Positions 1-7,728 of a stretch of 19,311 nucleotides of DNA are shown here, one piece after another. Origin of the DNA: Negativicutes bacterium (GTDB lineage Bacteria; Bacillota_C; Negativicutes; Sporomusales_B; JARLHX01). Where the stretch lies: positions 1 through 19,311 of the forward strand of contig JARLHY010000094.1 in assembly GCA_031292015.1 (NCBI GenBank), in the 5' to 3' direction. Numbering within the stretch: the first letter of the stretch is position 1; the number at the start of each line of letters is the position of its first letter. Made by a program: the position numbers and the translations under genes. The notes beneath the pieces were generated by a model. The model saw only the letters and a program-made list of their open reading frames with translations, was not told where the DNA came from and made no database searches.

Positions 1-2297
1 ACGGCGATGGCGAAGGTCACGTTTTGTTTGATCACCGCGATGGTTTTCCGGCTTAATCTGATGATGTAAGCCAGCTTTCCCAGATCATCGGCCATCAGGG
101 CGATATCCGCCGTCTCCAGGGCGGCATCCGTCCCGGCTACGCCCATGGCGACCCCGATATCGGCCGCCGCCAGAGCCGGAGCGTCATTGACCCCGTCACC
201 GACCATAATGACACTGCCGTAGTTTTGTTGTAGCTTTTTCACAGCCGCCACTTTGTCTTCAGGCAGCAGGTCGCTGTAAAAGGCATCCAGGTTGAGCCGG
301 GCGGCGATGGCCGCCGCCACCTGCCGGTTGTCGCCGGTGAACATGGCGATATGACGCAGACCGGAGCGGTGCAGCGCGGCTACGGCCGCTTCGCTGTCCT
401 CCCGCAGGGCGTCAGCCACCGCGATCAGTCCGAAAATCCGGTCAGCCGTCCCTACCAGCATGACGGTTTTGCCTTCGGCTTCAAGAGAGGTGAGACCGGC
501 TTCATGACTCGCCAGGGAAAGCCCCAGCTCCTCAAACAGGCGGCGGTTGCCGACATAGACGGTCTCACCGTCCAGACTGGCACAGGCTCCCAGGCCGAAT
601 AGCGCCTTGAAATTGCTTACAGGCTTCAGGGCTATACCTTCGGACCGCTTCGCCACCGCCTGGGCCAGCGGGTGCTCCGACCATTTTTCGATCGCCGCCG
701 CCGTTGCCAGCAGCTCGGTCTCGGTCTGCCCCGCCAGCGGCAGGATATCGGTAACCCGGGGCCGGCCCTGGGTCAGGGTGCCTGTTTTGTCAAAGGCCAC
801 CGCCTGGACGGTCCCCACGCGCTCAAGATAGGAGCCGCCCTTGATCAGCACGCCCCGGCGGGAGGCGTTGCCGATGGCGGCCACGATGGACACCGGGGTC
901 GAAATGACCAGGGCGCAGGGACAGGAAATCACCAGCAGCACCAGCCCCTTATAAAACCAGGGCGCAAACGGCTGCCCCAACAGCAGCCAGGGAATCACCA
1001 TCACCAGGGCGGCGGCGGCCAGCACCGCCGGAGTGTAGTACTTGGCAAACCGGTCGACGAATTGCTGGGACGGGGCTTTCTGGGCCTGAGCCTCTTCCAC
1101 CAGATGCATGATCTTGGCCAGGGTCGAATCGGCGGCGATCTTTGCCACCTTTATTTCCAGCCCGCCCTGACCGTTGATGGTTCCGGCGTACACCTCGTCG
1201 CCGGCTGCTTTATCCACCGGCAGGGACTCACCGGTGATCGCCGCCTGGTTTACGGCAGAAAACCCGCTTAGGACCGTTCCGTCCACGGCGATCTGCTCAC
1301 CCGGTTTGACGATGACGGTGTCGCCTATCAGCACCGCCCCCACCGGCAGGCGTTCTTCCCGGCCGTCACGCCGGACCACGGCCTCGGGCGGAGCCAGCTC
1401 CATAAGAGCCCGCAGAGCACGACGGGTTTTATCCATGGTATAAGACTGCAGGGTATTGCCAAAAGCGAACAGAAAAGCCACGACGGCTCCCTCGCTCCAC
1501 TCGCCGATGGCCGCCGCGCCAAGGATCGCCACTGTCATCAGAAGATTCATGTCCACAGCCAGCGAGCGCAAGCCGTAAAGGCCGCTTTTCGCGGCGTGGT
1601 AGCCGCCGACTACGATGGTGGCGGCGTATAAGCCGATGACCGGCGGCCCTTGCAGCCCGGCAAAATTCAAGGCTGCCGCCCCGGCCAGCAGAATGCCGGA
1701 AACCACGGTGGCCTGGGTGCGGGCGTTGGCCCACCAGGCTGCCTTGGCCGGTCTCGCCGGGCCGATTCCGTCCTCCCGTTCTGCCTGGTATCCGGCCTGA
1801 GCAATGGCCTGGATGATCTGAGCGTCGCTCAGGGAATGCTCGACCGTCATCTTACCGGCGCCAAAATTGATCACGGCCGTCCGCACCCCGGCGATGGCGG
1901 CAATTTTTTTCTCAAGCTTTGCGGCGCAATCGCCGCAGTCCAGCCCGGCGATCCGGAAAATCGTCCGGTGCAAACCAAAAGACTCCTGCTCCGCCGCCAG
2001 GAATTCGGCCCGGTAACCGTAGCCGCTGATCGCCTTCATTACTTCGGCGGGTGCGACCAAAGCGGAATCATAGGTCACCTTGAGCCGCCCGGTGGCAAAA
2101 TTGACCCGTGAATCCACGACGCCTTTCAGCCTGCGCAGCCCTTTTTCCAGCATCGCCGCACAGTCGGCGCAATCGAGGTCGTCGATGGCGAACCAGCTTG
2201 TCACCACACTGGCGCCGTCCACCGCTGCGGCTGTCTCACACAGGGCAGTCGTCTGACTCTCACAGCAGGCCTGGGCGCAATTGGAATTATCAGCCAT
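1..2297 (-). CDS. cadA: Heavy-metal P1B-type ATPase (Zn/Cd/Pb exporter), 3' end cut off
   Basis: The product is a membrane pump that uses ATP to export soft divalent metals (Zn, Cd, Pb). About 765 codons are visible before the window edge, so the last transmembrane segments are missing. Reading from the start: a cysteine-rich tail (C7, C11, C12, C20), two heavy-metal-associated domains with CADC (43-46) and CGDC (121-124), membrane segments, the metal-site CPC motif (C459-P-C461) in the context SCPCALVISTPV, the phosphorylated DKTGT aspartate (D503), a SEHP motif, and the hinge GDGVND (700-705). The CPCALVISTPV context is typical of the Zn/Cd/Pb branch rather than the copper branch. The ATG at 2297 has an AAGGGTGAG ribosome site and lies 11 bases after the ArsR-family gene stop, so the two form an operon. 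The exact metal cannot be read from sequence. The symbol is a family-level assignment; zntA would be equally fair. Confidence 0.95.
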   Translation of the reverse strand, partial: MADNSNCAQACCESQTTALCETAAAVDGASVVTSWFAIDDLDCADCAAMLEKGLRRLKGVVDSRVNFATGRLKVTYDSALVAPAEVMKAISGYGYRAEFLAAEQESFGLHRTIFRIAGLDCGDCAAKLEKKIAAIAGVRTAVINFGAGKMTVEHSLSDAQIIQAIAQAGYQAEREDGIGPARPAKAAWWANARTQATVVSGILLAGAAALNFAGLQGPPVIGLYAATIVVGGYHAAKSGLYGLRSLAVDMNLLMTVAILGAAAIGEWSEGAVVAFLFAFGNTLQSYTMDKTRRALRALMELAPPEAVVRRDGREERLPVGAVLIGDTVIVKPGEQIAVDGTVLSGFSAVNQAAITGESLPVDKAAGDEVYAGTINGQGGLEIKVAKIAADSTLAKIMHLVEEAQAQKAPSQQFVDRFAKYYTPAVLAAAALVMVIPWLLLGQPFAPWFYKGLVLLVISCPCALVISTPVSIVAAIGNASRRGVLIKGGSYLERVGTVQAVAFDKTGTLTQGRPRVTDILPLAGQTETELLATAAAIEKWSEHPLAQAVAKRSEGIALKPVSNFKALFGLGACASLDGETVYVGNRRLFEELGLSLASHEAGLTSLEAEGKTVMLVGTADRIFGLIAVADALREDSEAAVAALHRSGLRHIAMFTGDNRQVAAAIAARLNLDAFYSDLLPEDKVAAVKKLQQNYGSVIMVGDGVNDAPALAAADIGVAMGVAGTDAALETADIALMADDLGKLAYIIRLSRKTIAVIKQNVTFAIA

Positions 2298-2308
2298 TTT
2301 TCTCACCC

Positions 2309-2671
2309 TTATCTGTGTTTTATGTGTTCGATACCCTGGGCCAGCAAATCGACCACATGATCGTCGTCCAGCGAATACCAGACCAGCTTGCCATCCTTAC
2401 GGTACTTGACAAGCCGGGCCCCGCGCAGCAGCCGCAGCTGGTGGGAAATGGCCGACTGCCCCATCGCGGTGGCTGACGCGATGTCGCAGACGCACAGCTC
2501 GCGTCTGGACAACATTTGCAGAATCTTCACCCTGGTGCTGTCCCCCAGAGTCTTGAATATTTCGGCCACCTGCCGGGCGTCGTCGTCGTCCAGGCCCTCG
2601 GCTTTAGCCAGACACACCGCCTGAGGGTGCTCACACAGCTGCTGGCATACATCGCATTCCAATTCCGGCAT
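2309..2671 (-). CDS. cadC: ArsR/SmtB-family metal-responsive repressor (CadC-like)
   Basis: This is a 120-residue winged-helix repressor that should release DNA when it binds metal, derepressing the ATPase gene just downstream. The DNA-binding region spans roughly residues 60-95 (SAISHQLRLLRGARLVKYRK). Two metal sites are visible. A CadC-type thiolate site could be formed by N-terminal cysteines C6, C9 and C13 with C60 and C62 of the ELCVCD box. An SmtB-type alpha-5 site fits the D-x-H-x10-H-x2-H pattern (D103, H105, H116, H119). Having both is known for CadC proteins; which one is the sensing site here is inferred, not shown. The gene is first in the operon and has a promoter and palindrome immediately upstream at 2686-2742. 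Family assignment is firm; the metal specificity (Cd/Pb/Zn) is likely but unproven. Confidence 0.93.
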   Translation of the reverse strand: MPELECDVCQQLCEHPQAVCLAKAEGLDDDDARQVAEIFKTLGDSTRVKILQMLSRRELCVCDIASATAMGQSAISHQLRLLRGARLVKYRKDGKLVWYSLDDDHVVDLLAQGIEHIKHR

Positions 2672-2685
2672 TTATCATCACTCCA

Positions 2686-2714
2686 ACATATGAATATATG
2701 ATCATATGTGTTCA
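2686..2714. promoter_or_regulatory. Candidate ArsR/CadC operator palindrome
   Basis: The stretch contains ACATATG (2686-2692) and its inverted copy CATATGT (2703-2709), a perfect 12-base palindrome ATATGATCATAT (2696-2707), and flanking TGAA (2691-2694) and TTCA (2711-2714). ArsR/SmtB operators are AT-rich imperfect palindromes of this general kind, usually between the -10 and the start codon. The position over the transcription start fits autorepression. Which half-sites are bound is inference. Confidence 0.65.
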
Positions 2715-2742
2715 TTTTAATACTGACCCGCCATCCTGTCAA
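2714..2742 (-). promoter_or_regulatory. Sigma-A promoter of the cadC-cadA operon
   Basis: Read on the minus strand there is a perfect -35 TTGACA (2737-2742), a 17-base spacer, and a -10 TAAAAT (2714-2719). Transcription should start near 2707, inside the palindromic element described next, and about 36 bases before the repressor ATG. Confidence 0.8.
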
Positions 2743-2809
2743 CCACGCAGCAAAAGAAGCTTCGGCTTGCAACAGATGCCAGTCATAGCTTGCCGCCAAA
2801 AGAAAAAAT

Positions 2810-2841
2810 AATATCAGGCCTCGAAAAAAGCCTGATATTTT
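2810..2841. terminator. Hairpin with flanking A/T runs (terminator or attenuator)
   Basis: AATATCAGGC (2810-2819) pairs perfectly with GCCTGATATT (2830-2839) around a 10-base A-rich loop. On the minus strand it is followed by ATTTTTTC, a better U tract than on the plus strand. It lies between the divergent cadC promoter and the small cysteine-rich gene. It may stop minus-strand readthrough coming from the small gene side, or act in the 5' leader of the small gene. Confidence 0.55.
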
Positions 2842-2931
2842 CTAACTTCTCGTATGTTGGGGCGCGCTCCTGAAATTAACACTAATCGATTTGAGCCGGC
2901 GGGGAAAACTAGCTGCGAGGAGGTGAATTCA

Positions 2932-3063
2932 ATGGCCGACTTTAAAAATTCCGCCTGCTGCGGCTGCAGCGACAACAAATCGTGTAGTGACGCCTTCGCC
3001 GACTTCTCCTCTGAGCTTTGCCCCAAATCACCGGCTAAAGCCAAGCAGGACAAGGTAAAATAA
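2932..3063 (+). CDS. Small cysteine-rich hypothetical protein (43 aa)
   Basis: I do not recognise this family. The ATG at 2932 is preceded by a near-perfect ribosome site, AGGAGGTG (2918-2925), with a 6-base spacer, and the gene ends just before a strong terminator at 3068, so it is very probably expressed. The product has five cysteines in 43 residues: C9, C10 and C12 in ACCGC, then C18 and C30, and a lysine-rich tail (KSPAKAKQDKVK). There is no signal peptide or membrane segment. The Cys cluster and the divergent position next to a cadC-cadA metal locus suggest metal binding, but that is inference. The in-frame ATG at 2854 would add 26 residues but lacks a ribosome site and includes the SD region as coding sequence, so it is less likely. 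Confidence 0.7.
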   Translation: MADFKNSACCGCSDNKSCSDAFADFSSELCPKSPAKAKQDKVK

Positions 3064-3067
3064 CAGG

Positions 3068-3100
3068 AAAAAAACCGCGAACATTCTCGCGGTTTTTCCT
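3068..3100. terminator. Bidirectional intrinsic terminator
   Basis: AAAAACCGCGA (3070-3080) pairs with TCGCGGTTTTT (3087-3097) around ACATTC. It has A and T runs on both sides, so it can end the small cysteine-rich gene on the plus strand and the metX-metY operon on the minus strand (metY stops at 3111). Confidence 0.9.
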
Positions 3101-3110
3101 TTTCCGGCGG

Positions 3111-4463
<1,353 letters not shown>

Positions 4464-5663
4464 TTAGGGGTAATTTTCCGGCAGAAGCCTGGCGCCGCGG
4501 TAGGCCAGCCGGGTGGCGCGGAAGGCCGCCGGGAATCCCGGAAACCGTACCGGCGTCACCGAAGCGACGAAATCGGTCAGGATCGGCCTCAGCAGATCAA
4601 AATCGATAAGAAAACCGTCGTGGCCGTGTGGGCTGTCCACCTCGGCGTATTCGGCCCGCCCCCCCAGGCTCTTGAGGGTTTGCACAAGTTCGATCTGCTG
4701 CTGGGCCGGATAGAGAATATCGGATGTCACGCCCACCACCAGCACTTTGGCCTCGATCCGGGCCAGCGCGGCTTTGTACGAAGCGTAGCCGCAGCCCAGG
4801 TCGTAAAGGTCCAGCGCCCGCAGCAAATACAGATAGGCGTTGGCGTCGAACCGCTCCACCAGGCATTTGCCCTGATAATCCAGGTAGTTTTCCACCTCGA
4901 ACTGGCCGTCACGCGTTCGGCGGCCGAACTTATTGGCCATCGACTGTTCGCTCTGGTAGGTAATCATCCCCACGGCCCTGGCGATGGCCAGTCCCTGAGC
5001 CGGACCGGGGCCGCCGTAGTAATCGCCCTGTCGCCAGGCAGGATCCATCATGACCGCCTGGCGCCCGACCCGATTGTAGGCGATAGCCTGAGGCGAAGCA
5101 TACCCCGGAGCGGCAATGGCCACCACCGCGCCGGCAAAACCGGGATAACTCACCGCCCATTCCAGGGCCTGCATGCCGCCCATCGACCCGCCGATCACCA
5201 GAGCCAGGTGATTGATCCCGAGTTTCTCCAGCAGCGCCTTCTGGACCCTGACCATATCGCGCACGGTGATGGTGGGAAACCGCGTCCCGTATGGCCGGCC
5301 GGTCGCCGGGTCGGGTGACGCCGGACCGGTGGTGCCCTGGCAGCCGCCAAGAACATTCGAACAGATGATAAAAAACCGGTCGCTGTCCAGGGGACGGCCG
5401 GGACCAACCAGCACGTCCCACCAGCCCTCCTCGTCCTGGTCGTTGTGGGCGGCGGGATGGCTGTCGCCGGTGAGGGCGTGGGCCACCAGAATGACGTTGT
5501 CCTTTTCCGGGGCAAGCGTCCCGTAGGTTTCATAGGCGACGGTGATTTCGCTGAGCGTCCCGCCCTCTATCAGGCTGAACGGTTCTCCGGCAGCGGCCAC
5601 CTGGACGGTTTTCAGGCAGGGACGGTTATTAAATCCGGGAAAGAAGCTGGTCAGAGAAAACAT
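4464..5663 (-). CDS. metX: Homoserine O-acetyltransferase
   Basis: It transfers acetyl from acetyl-CoA to homoserine, the first dedicated step of methionine synthesis. This is a 399-residue alpha/beta-hydrolase-fold MetX protein. The nucleophile is S160 in GGSMGGMQALEW; the likely triad partners are D315 in VTSDILYP and H348 in PHGHDGFL. Other family blocks are AHALTGDSH (61-69), the WWDVLVGPG stretch (81-89) and SNVLGGCQGTTGP (102-114). The ATG at 5663 has an AGGGGGA ribosome site about 5 bases upstream. It is the first gene after the SAM-I riboswitch and is followed by metY, which uses its product. Some MetX-like proteins are succinyltransferases or act on serine; the sequence alone does not fully exclude this, but metY as partner fits acetylation of homoserine. 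Confidence 0.94.
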   Translation of the reverse strand: MFSLTSFFPGFNNRPCLKTVQVAAAGEPFSLIEGGTLSEITVAYETYGTLAPEKDNVILVAHALTGDSHPAAHNDQDEEGWWDVLVGPGRPLDSDRFFIICSNVLGGCQGTTGPASPDPATGRPYGTRFPTITVRDMVRVQKALLEKLGINHLALVIGGSMGGMQALEWAVSYPGFAGAVVAIAAPGYASPQAIAYNRVGRQAVMMDPAWRQGDYYGGPGPAQGLAIARAVGMITYQSEQSMANKFGRRTRDGQFEVENYLDYQGKCLVERFDANAYLYLLRALDLYDLGCGYASYKAALARIEAKVLVVGVTSDILYPAQQQIELVQTLKSLGGRAEYAEVDSPHGHDGFLIDFDLLRPILTDFVASVTPVRFPGFPAAFRATRLAYRGARLLPENYP

Positions 5664-5693
5664 CGATATCCCCCTGCAAATTCGAATTCGGCA

Positions 5694-5838
5694 AACAAAA
5701 AAACTCCTCGTCGAGAAGGAGTTAACTGGTTACCCTTCCTCTCATCTGTCAGGATCGCTCCTGCTGGATTTGGCACCTTGCTTAATAGCCGGTTGCCGGG
5801 TGTCATCGGGCCAGTCCCTCGACCTCTCTTGATAAGAG
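5694..5838 (-). ncRNA. SAM-I (S-box) riboswitch with terminator, upstream of metX-metY
   Basis: On the minus strand the leader shows the S-box signature: P1 CTCTTATC (5831-5838) pairing with GATGAGAG (5739-5746), then AAGAGAGGTCGAGGGA, the GATGACACCCGGCAACC core, AAGGTGCCAAATCC, and the closing GACAGATGAGAGGAAG. It is followed by a terminator, AACTCCT (5717-5723) pairing with AGGAGTT (5702-5708), and eight Ts. In the known mechanism SAM binding stabilises the aptamer and lets the terminator form, switching off the operon when methionine/SAM is plentiful. The metX ATG lies about 30 bases beyond the T run. Confidence 0.96.
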
Positions 5839-5857
5839 TTACTATGAAATTGGATTT

Positions 5858-5887
5858 ATCATAGCACGCAGTCTCAAACACTGTCAA
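5858..5887 (-). promoter_or_regulatory. Sigma-A promoter of the metX-metY operon
   Basis: On the minus strand: a perfect -35 TTGACA (5882-5887), an 18-base spacer, and -10 TATGAT (5858-5863). The predicted start near 5851 falls about a dozen bases before the first riboswitch helix, as expected for an S-box transcript. Confidence 0.8.
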
Positions 5888-6084
5888 TATCTTTTCCGAA
5901 AGTAATCGGCCACCGGACGCGACGGTTTGCAGGCTGCTCCGTCCGGCCGCAGGTCTGCGCATCGTCTCCCACCTCAATACATCGGGTCCACATGCCAGGC
6001 ACACCCGATACATCCGTCAGAATATTACGGTTATTTCTTCTGAAAATAATGCATGAGTATACATTATTATTTCGCTCTGGCCTC
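5888..6084. other. Intergenic region between the metX promoter and the citrate synthase promoter
   Basis: No convincing gene is seen here. It holds a 7-base perfect inverted repeat CCGGACG/CGTCCGG (5913-5919 and 5940-5946), a weaker CGGGT/ACCCG pair near 5985-6007, and an AT-rich inverted repeat at 6045-6068 listed separately. A minus-strand reading frame covers part of it but runs into the riboswitch and is not credible. Confidence 0.5.
6045..6068. promoter_or_regulatory. Inverted repeat upstream of the citrate synthase promoter (candidate operator)
   Basis: AATAATG (6045-6051) and CATTATT (6062-6068) form a perfect inverted repeat with a 10-base spacer, ending about 17 bases before the likely -35. 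Position and symmetry suggest a transcription-factor site. Citrate synthase genes in Bacillus are controlled by CcpC at ATAA-spacer-TTAT type sites, which this resembles loosely; the actual regulator is unknown. Confidence 0.45.
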
Positions 6085-6113
6085 TTGTGTTTCGATTCGG
6101 TTGCGGTTATAAT
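6085..6113 (+). promoter_or_regulatory. Likely promoter of the citrate synthase gene
   Basis: A perfect -10 TATAAT (6108-6113) lies 17 bases after a weak -35 TTGTGT (6085-6090). Transcription would start near 6120, giving a leader of about 75 bases to the ATG at 6195. Confidence 0.65.
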
Positions 6114-6121
6114 TTACAATT

Positions 6122-6151
6122 AAATACATGTTTTAATGTATACGTGTATTT
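6122..6151. promoter_or_regulatory. Nested inverted repeats at the citrate synthase transcription start
   Basis: AAATACA (6122-6128) is repeated inverted as TGTATTT (6145-6151), and inside it ATACAT (6124-6129) pairs with ATGTAT (6136-6141). The element sits just downstream of the predicted start, a usual place for a repressor operator or a 5' RNA hairpin. It shares a GTATAC core with the region at 6057-6062 in the upstream repeat. Confidence 0.45.
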
Positions 6152-6194
6152 CGCAATTTTACAGTAAATGAAATTAGGAAAGGCGGTTATCGAC

Positions 6195-7304
6195 ATGTCT
6201 GGTTTAGCTGACGTCGTTGCCTGCGAATCATCCATCTGTTCCATCGAGAACGGAGTATTGTGTTACCGGGGGTATGCCATCGATGATCTGGCGGAACACG
6301 CCACCTTTGAGGAAGTCATCTATCTGCTCTGGTACGGACGCCTGCCCAATCGCCTGGAACTGAAGGCGCTGAAGCAGGATCTAATGGAAAACGCCGCTCT
6401 GCCGCAAAAGGTTTACGACCTGTTGGATCTTTACGCCCCCTGGGGCAACGCCATGGCTAAACTCAGGACCTGCGTCTCCTTTCTTACTCATTTTGATGAC
6501 GAGGTGATGGACCATTCCTTCCTCGCCGACCATCGCAAAGCCGTCCGGATCATGGCCAAAATCGCCACCATCGTGGCAGCCATCGACCGCATCCGTACCA
6601 ACAAGGCGCCGCTGGACCCGGCCTCCATCAGGCCCGAGTCCCTGGCTGAGCTGTTTCTCTGGCTGCTGACAGGCGAGAAGCCCGCCCCCATCGCCGTGAA
6701 GGCCCTTGACAAATGCCTGGTGCTCAGCGCCGAGCATGAACTCAACGCCTCCACCTTCGCCGCCCGGGTTACGGTCTCCACGATGTCCGACATCTATTCC
6801 GGCATCGTCTCGGCCATCGGCACGCTGAAAGGTCCGCTGCACGGCAACGCCAACGAACAGGTGGCCAAAATGCTGGAGGAAATCGGCGATGTCAGCCGGG
6901 CGCAAAGCTATATCGACGACAAGCTCAGCAATGGTCACAAGATCATGGGGTTCGGCCACAGGGTTTACAAGAACGGCGATCCGCGGGCCAAACACCTGGC
7001 CAAGTTGTCCAAGGAACTGGCCGACTGGCGGCAAGACCCGCGCTGGTACGAAATCTCGGTTGAGGTCGAAAAGATCGTGTTCGACCGCAAAGGGCTGTTG
7101 CCCAACGTCGATTTCTATTCTTCTTCAGTATACACCTATCTGGGCATCCCCCGGGACCTGTTCACTCTTGTTTTCGCTATCAGCCGCACCAGCGGCTGGA
7201 TGGCCCATATTCTTGAACAGCACGAAAACAACCGCCTGATCCGGCCCCGGGCCTGTTACAAAGGCAAGGACGCCACCGCGTGGATCGTGCTCGAAAACCG
7301 TTGA
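6195..7304 (+). CDS. Citrate synthase (type II family)
   Basis: It condenses acetyl-CoA with oxaloacetate to citrate, the entry step of the TCA cycle or the oxidative branch to 2-oxoglutarate and glutamate. The 369-residue length matches the short citrate synthases of Gram-positive bacteria. Active-site features are H216 in GPLHGNANE, H255 in GFGHRVYKNGDPRAK, D306 in NVDFYSS, and the C-terminal arginine region RTSGWMAHILEQHENNRLIRP. The family usually has LHGGANE; here the second glycine is asparagine. I chose the ATG at 6195 because AGGAAAGGCGG lies 8 bases upstream; the ATG at 6168 has no ribosome site. The promoter region carries two inverted repeats, suggesting regulated expression. No clear terminator follows: TAAGACC/GGTCTTA near 7312-7337 is a weak hairpin without a T run. 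A 2-methylcitrate synthase role cannot be excluded. Confidence 0.92.
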   Translation: MSGLADVVACESSICSIENGVLCYRGYAIDDLAEHATFEEVIYLLWYGRLPNRLELKALKQDLMENAALPQKVYDLLDLYAPWGNAMAKLRTCVSFLTHFDDEVMDHSFLADHRKAVRIMAKIATIVAAIDRIRTNKAPLDPASIRPESLAELFLWLLTGEKPAPIAVKALDKCLVLSAEHELNASTFAARVTVSTMSDIYSGIVSAIGTLKGPLHGNANEQVAKMLEEIGDVSRAQSYIDDKLSNGHKIMGFGHRVYKNGDPRAKHLAKLSKELADWRQDPRWYEISVEVEKIVFDRKGLLPNVDFYSSSVYTYLGIPRDLFTLVFAISRTSGWMAHILEQHENNRLIRPRACYKGKDATAWIVLENR

Positions 7305-7358
7305 CCGGTAAGACCGCGTGTCTCCTTGGTCTTATCACAGGGCAACTTGCGGTTTAGC

Positions 7359-7387
7359 TTGACAAACACTGCCGGTATTGCTATATT
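7359..7387 (+). promoter_or_regulatory. Sigma-A promoter of the T-box/trpB2 transcript
   Basis: Perfect -35 TTGACA (7359-7364), a 17-base spacer and -10 TATATT (7382-7387). The predicted start near 7394 is shortly before the first T-box helix. Confidence 0.85.
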
Positions 7388-7404
7388 TGTTTTAAAAATT
7401 ACAT

Positions 7405-7680
7405 GATCAAAGCCGATGAACAGGAAAGTACCCATACGCAGAGAAGCACAGCGAGCCATTGGCAGTGAAAGTTTGGCATTGCTCGGTATGGAGAATGGGC
7501 CTGGAAGGCGCGACCCGATCCGCTGTCCGCGGGGTAGGCTTCGCCGGGATCATCCCCCGTTAACAGGATAAGGTATGGCTGATTTTTGCCGTATCTTGCA
7601 AAGTTGGGCCGGTGATACCGGCCAACAAGGGTGGCACCGCGGAGTACCTCTCGTCCCTGAAAGGACGAGAGGTTTTTTTG
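7405..7680 (+). ncRNA. T-box leader, tryptophan-specific by specifier codon
   Basis: The T-box sequence AAGGGTGGCACCGCGG is at 7627-7642, followed by the terminator ACCTCTCGTCC (7646-7656) pairing with GGACGAGAGGT (7663-7673) and a run of seven Ts. Stem I is visible: CAGG (7421-7424) pairs with CCTG (7500-7503), and CCATAC (7432-7437) pairs with GTATGG (7486-7491), leaving a specifier loop AGAATGGG (7492-7499) opposite the AGTA motif. TGG (Trp) at 7496-7498 sits in the usual place, followed by a purine. The TGGC bulge of the T-box would pair with a tRNA ending GCCA, i.e. discriminator G, as in bacterial tRNA-Trp. Uncharged tRNA-Trp should therefore relieve termination and turn on the downstream gene. 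Confidence 0.95.
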
Positions 7681-7728
7681 TTTGTCCAGGACTGATCAAA
7701 AGCAAAATTTATAAAGGAGGACTGCTGC

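Noticed and set aside
2814..3053. Minus-strand open frame opposite the small cysteine-rich gene
   Set aside because: No ribosome site is seen, and the opposite strand has an excellent ribosome site and terminator for the 43-residue protein.
5651..6013. Minus-strand open frame running through the metX leader
   Set aside because: It overlaps the metX promoter, the whole SAM-I riboswitch and its terminator; the RNA signals explain the sequence.
7312..7337. Possible terminator after the citrate synthase gene
   Set aside because: TAAGACC/GGTCTTA is only a 7-base stem with a 12-base loop and no T run, so I did not list it as a terminator.
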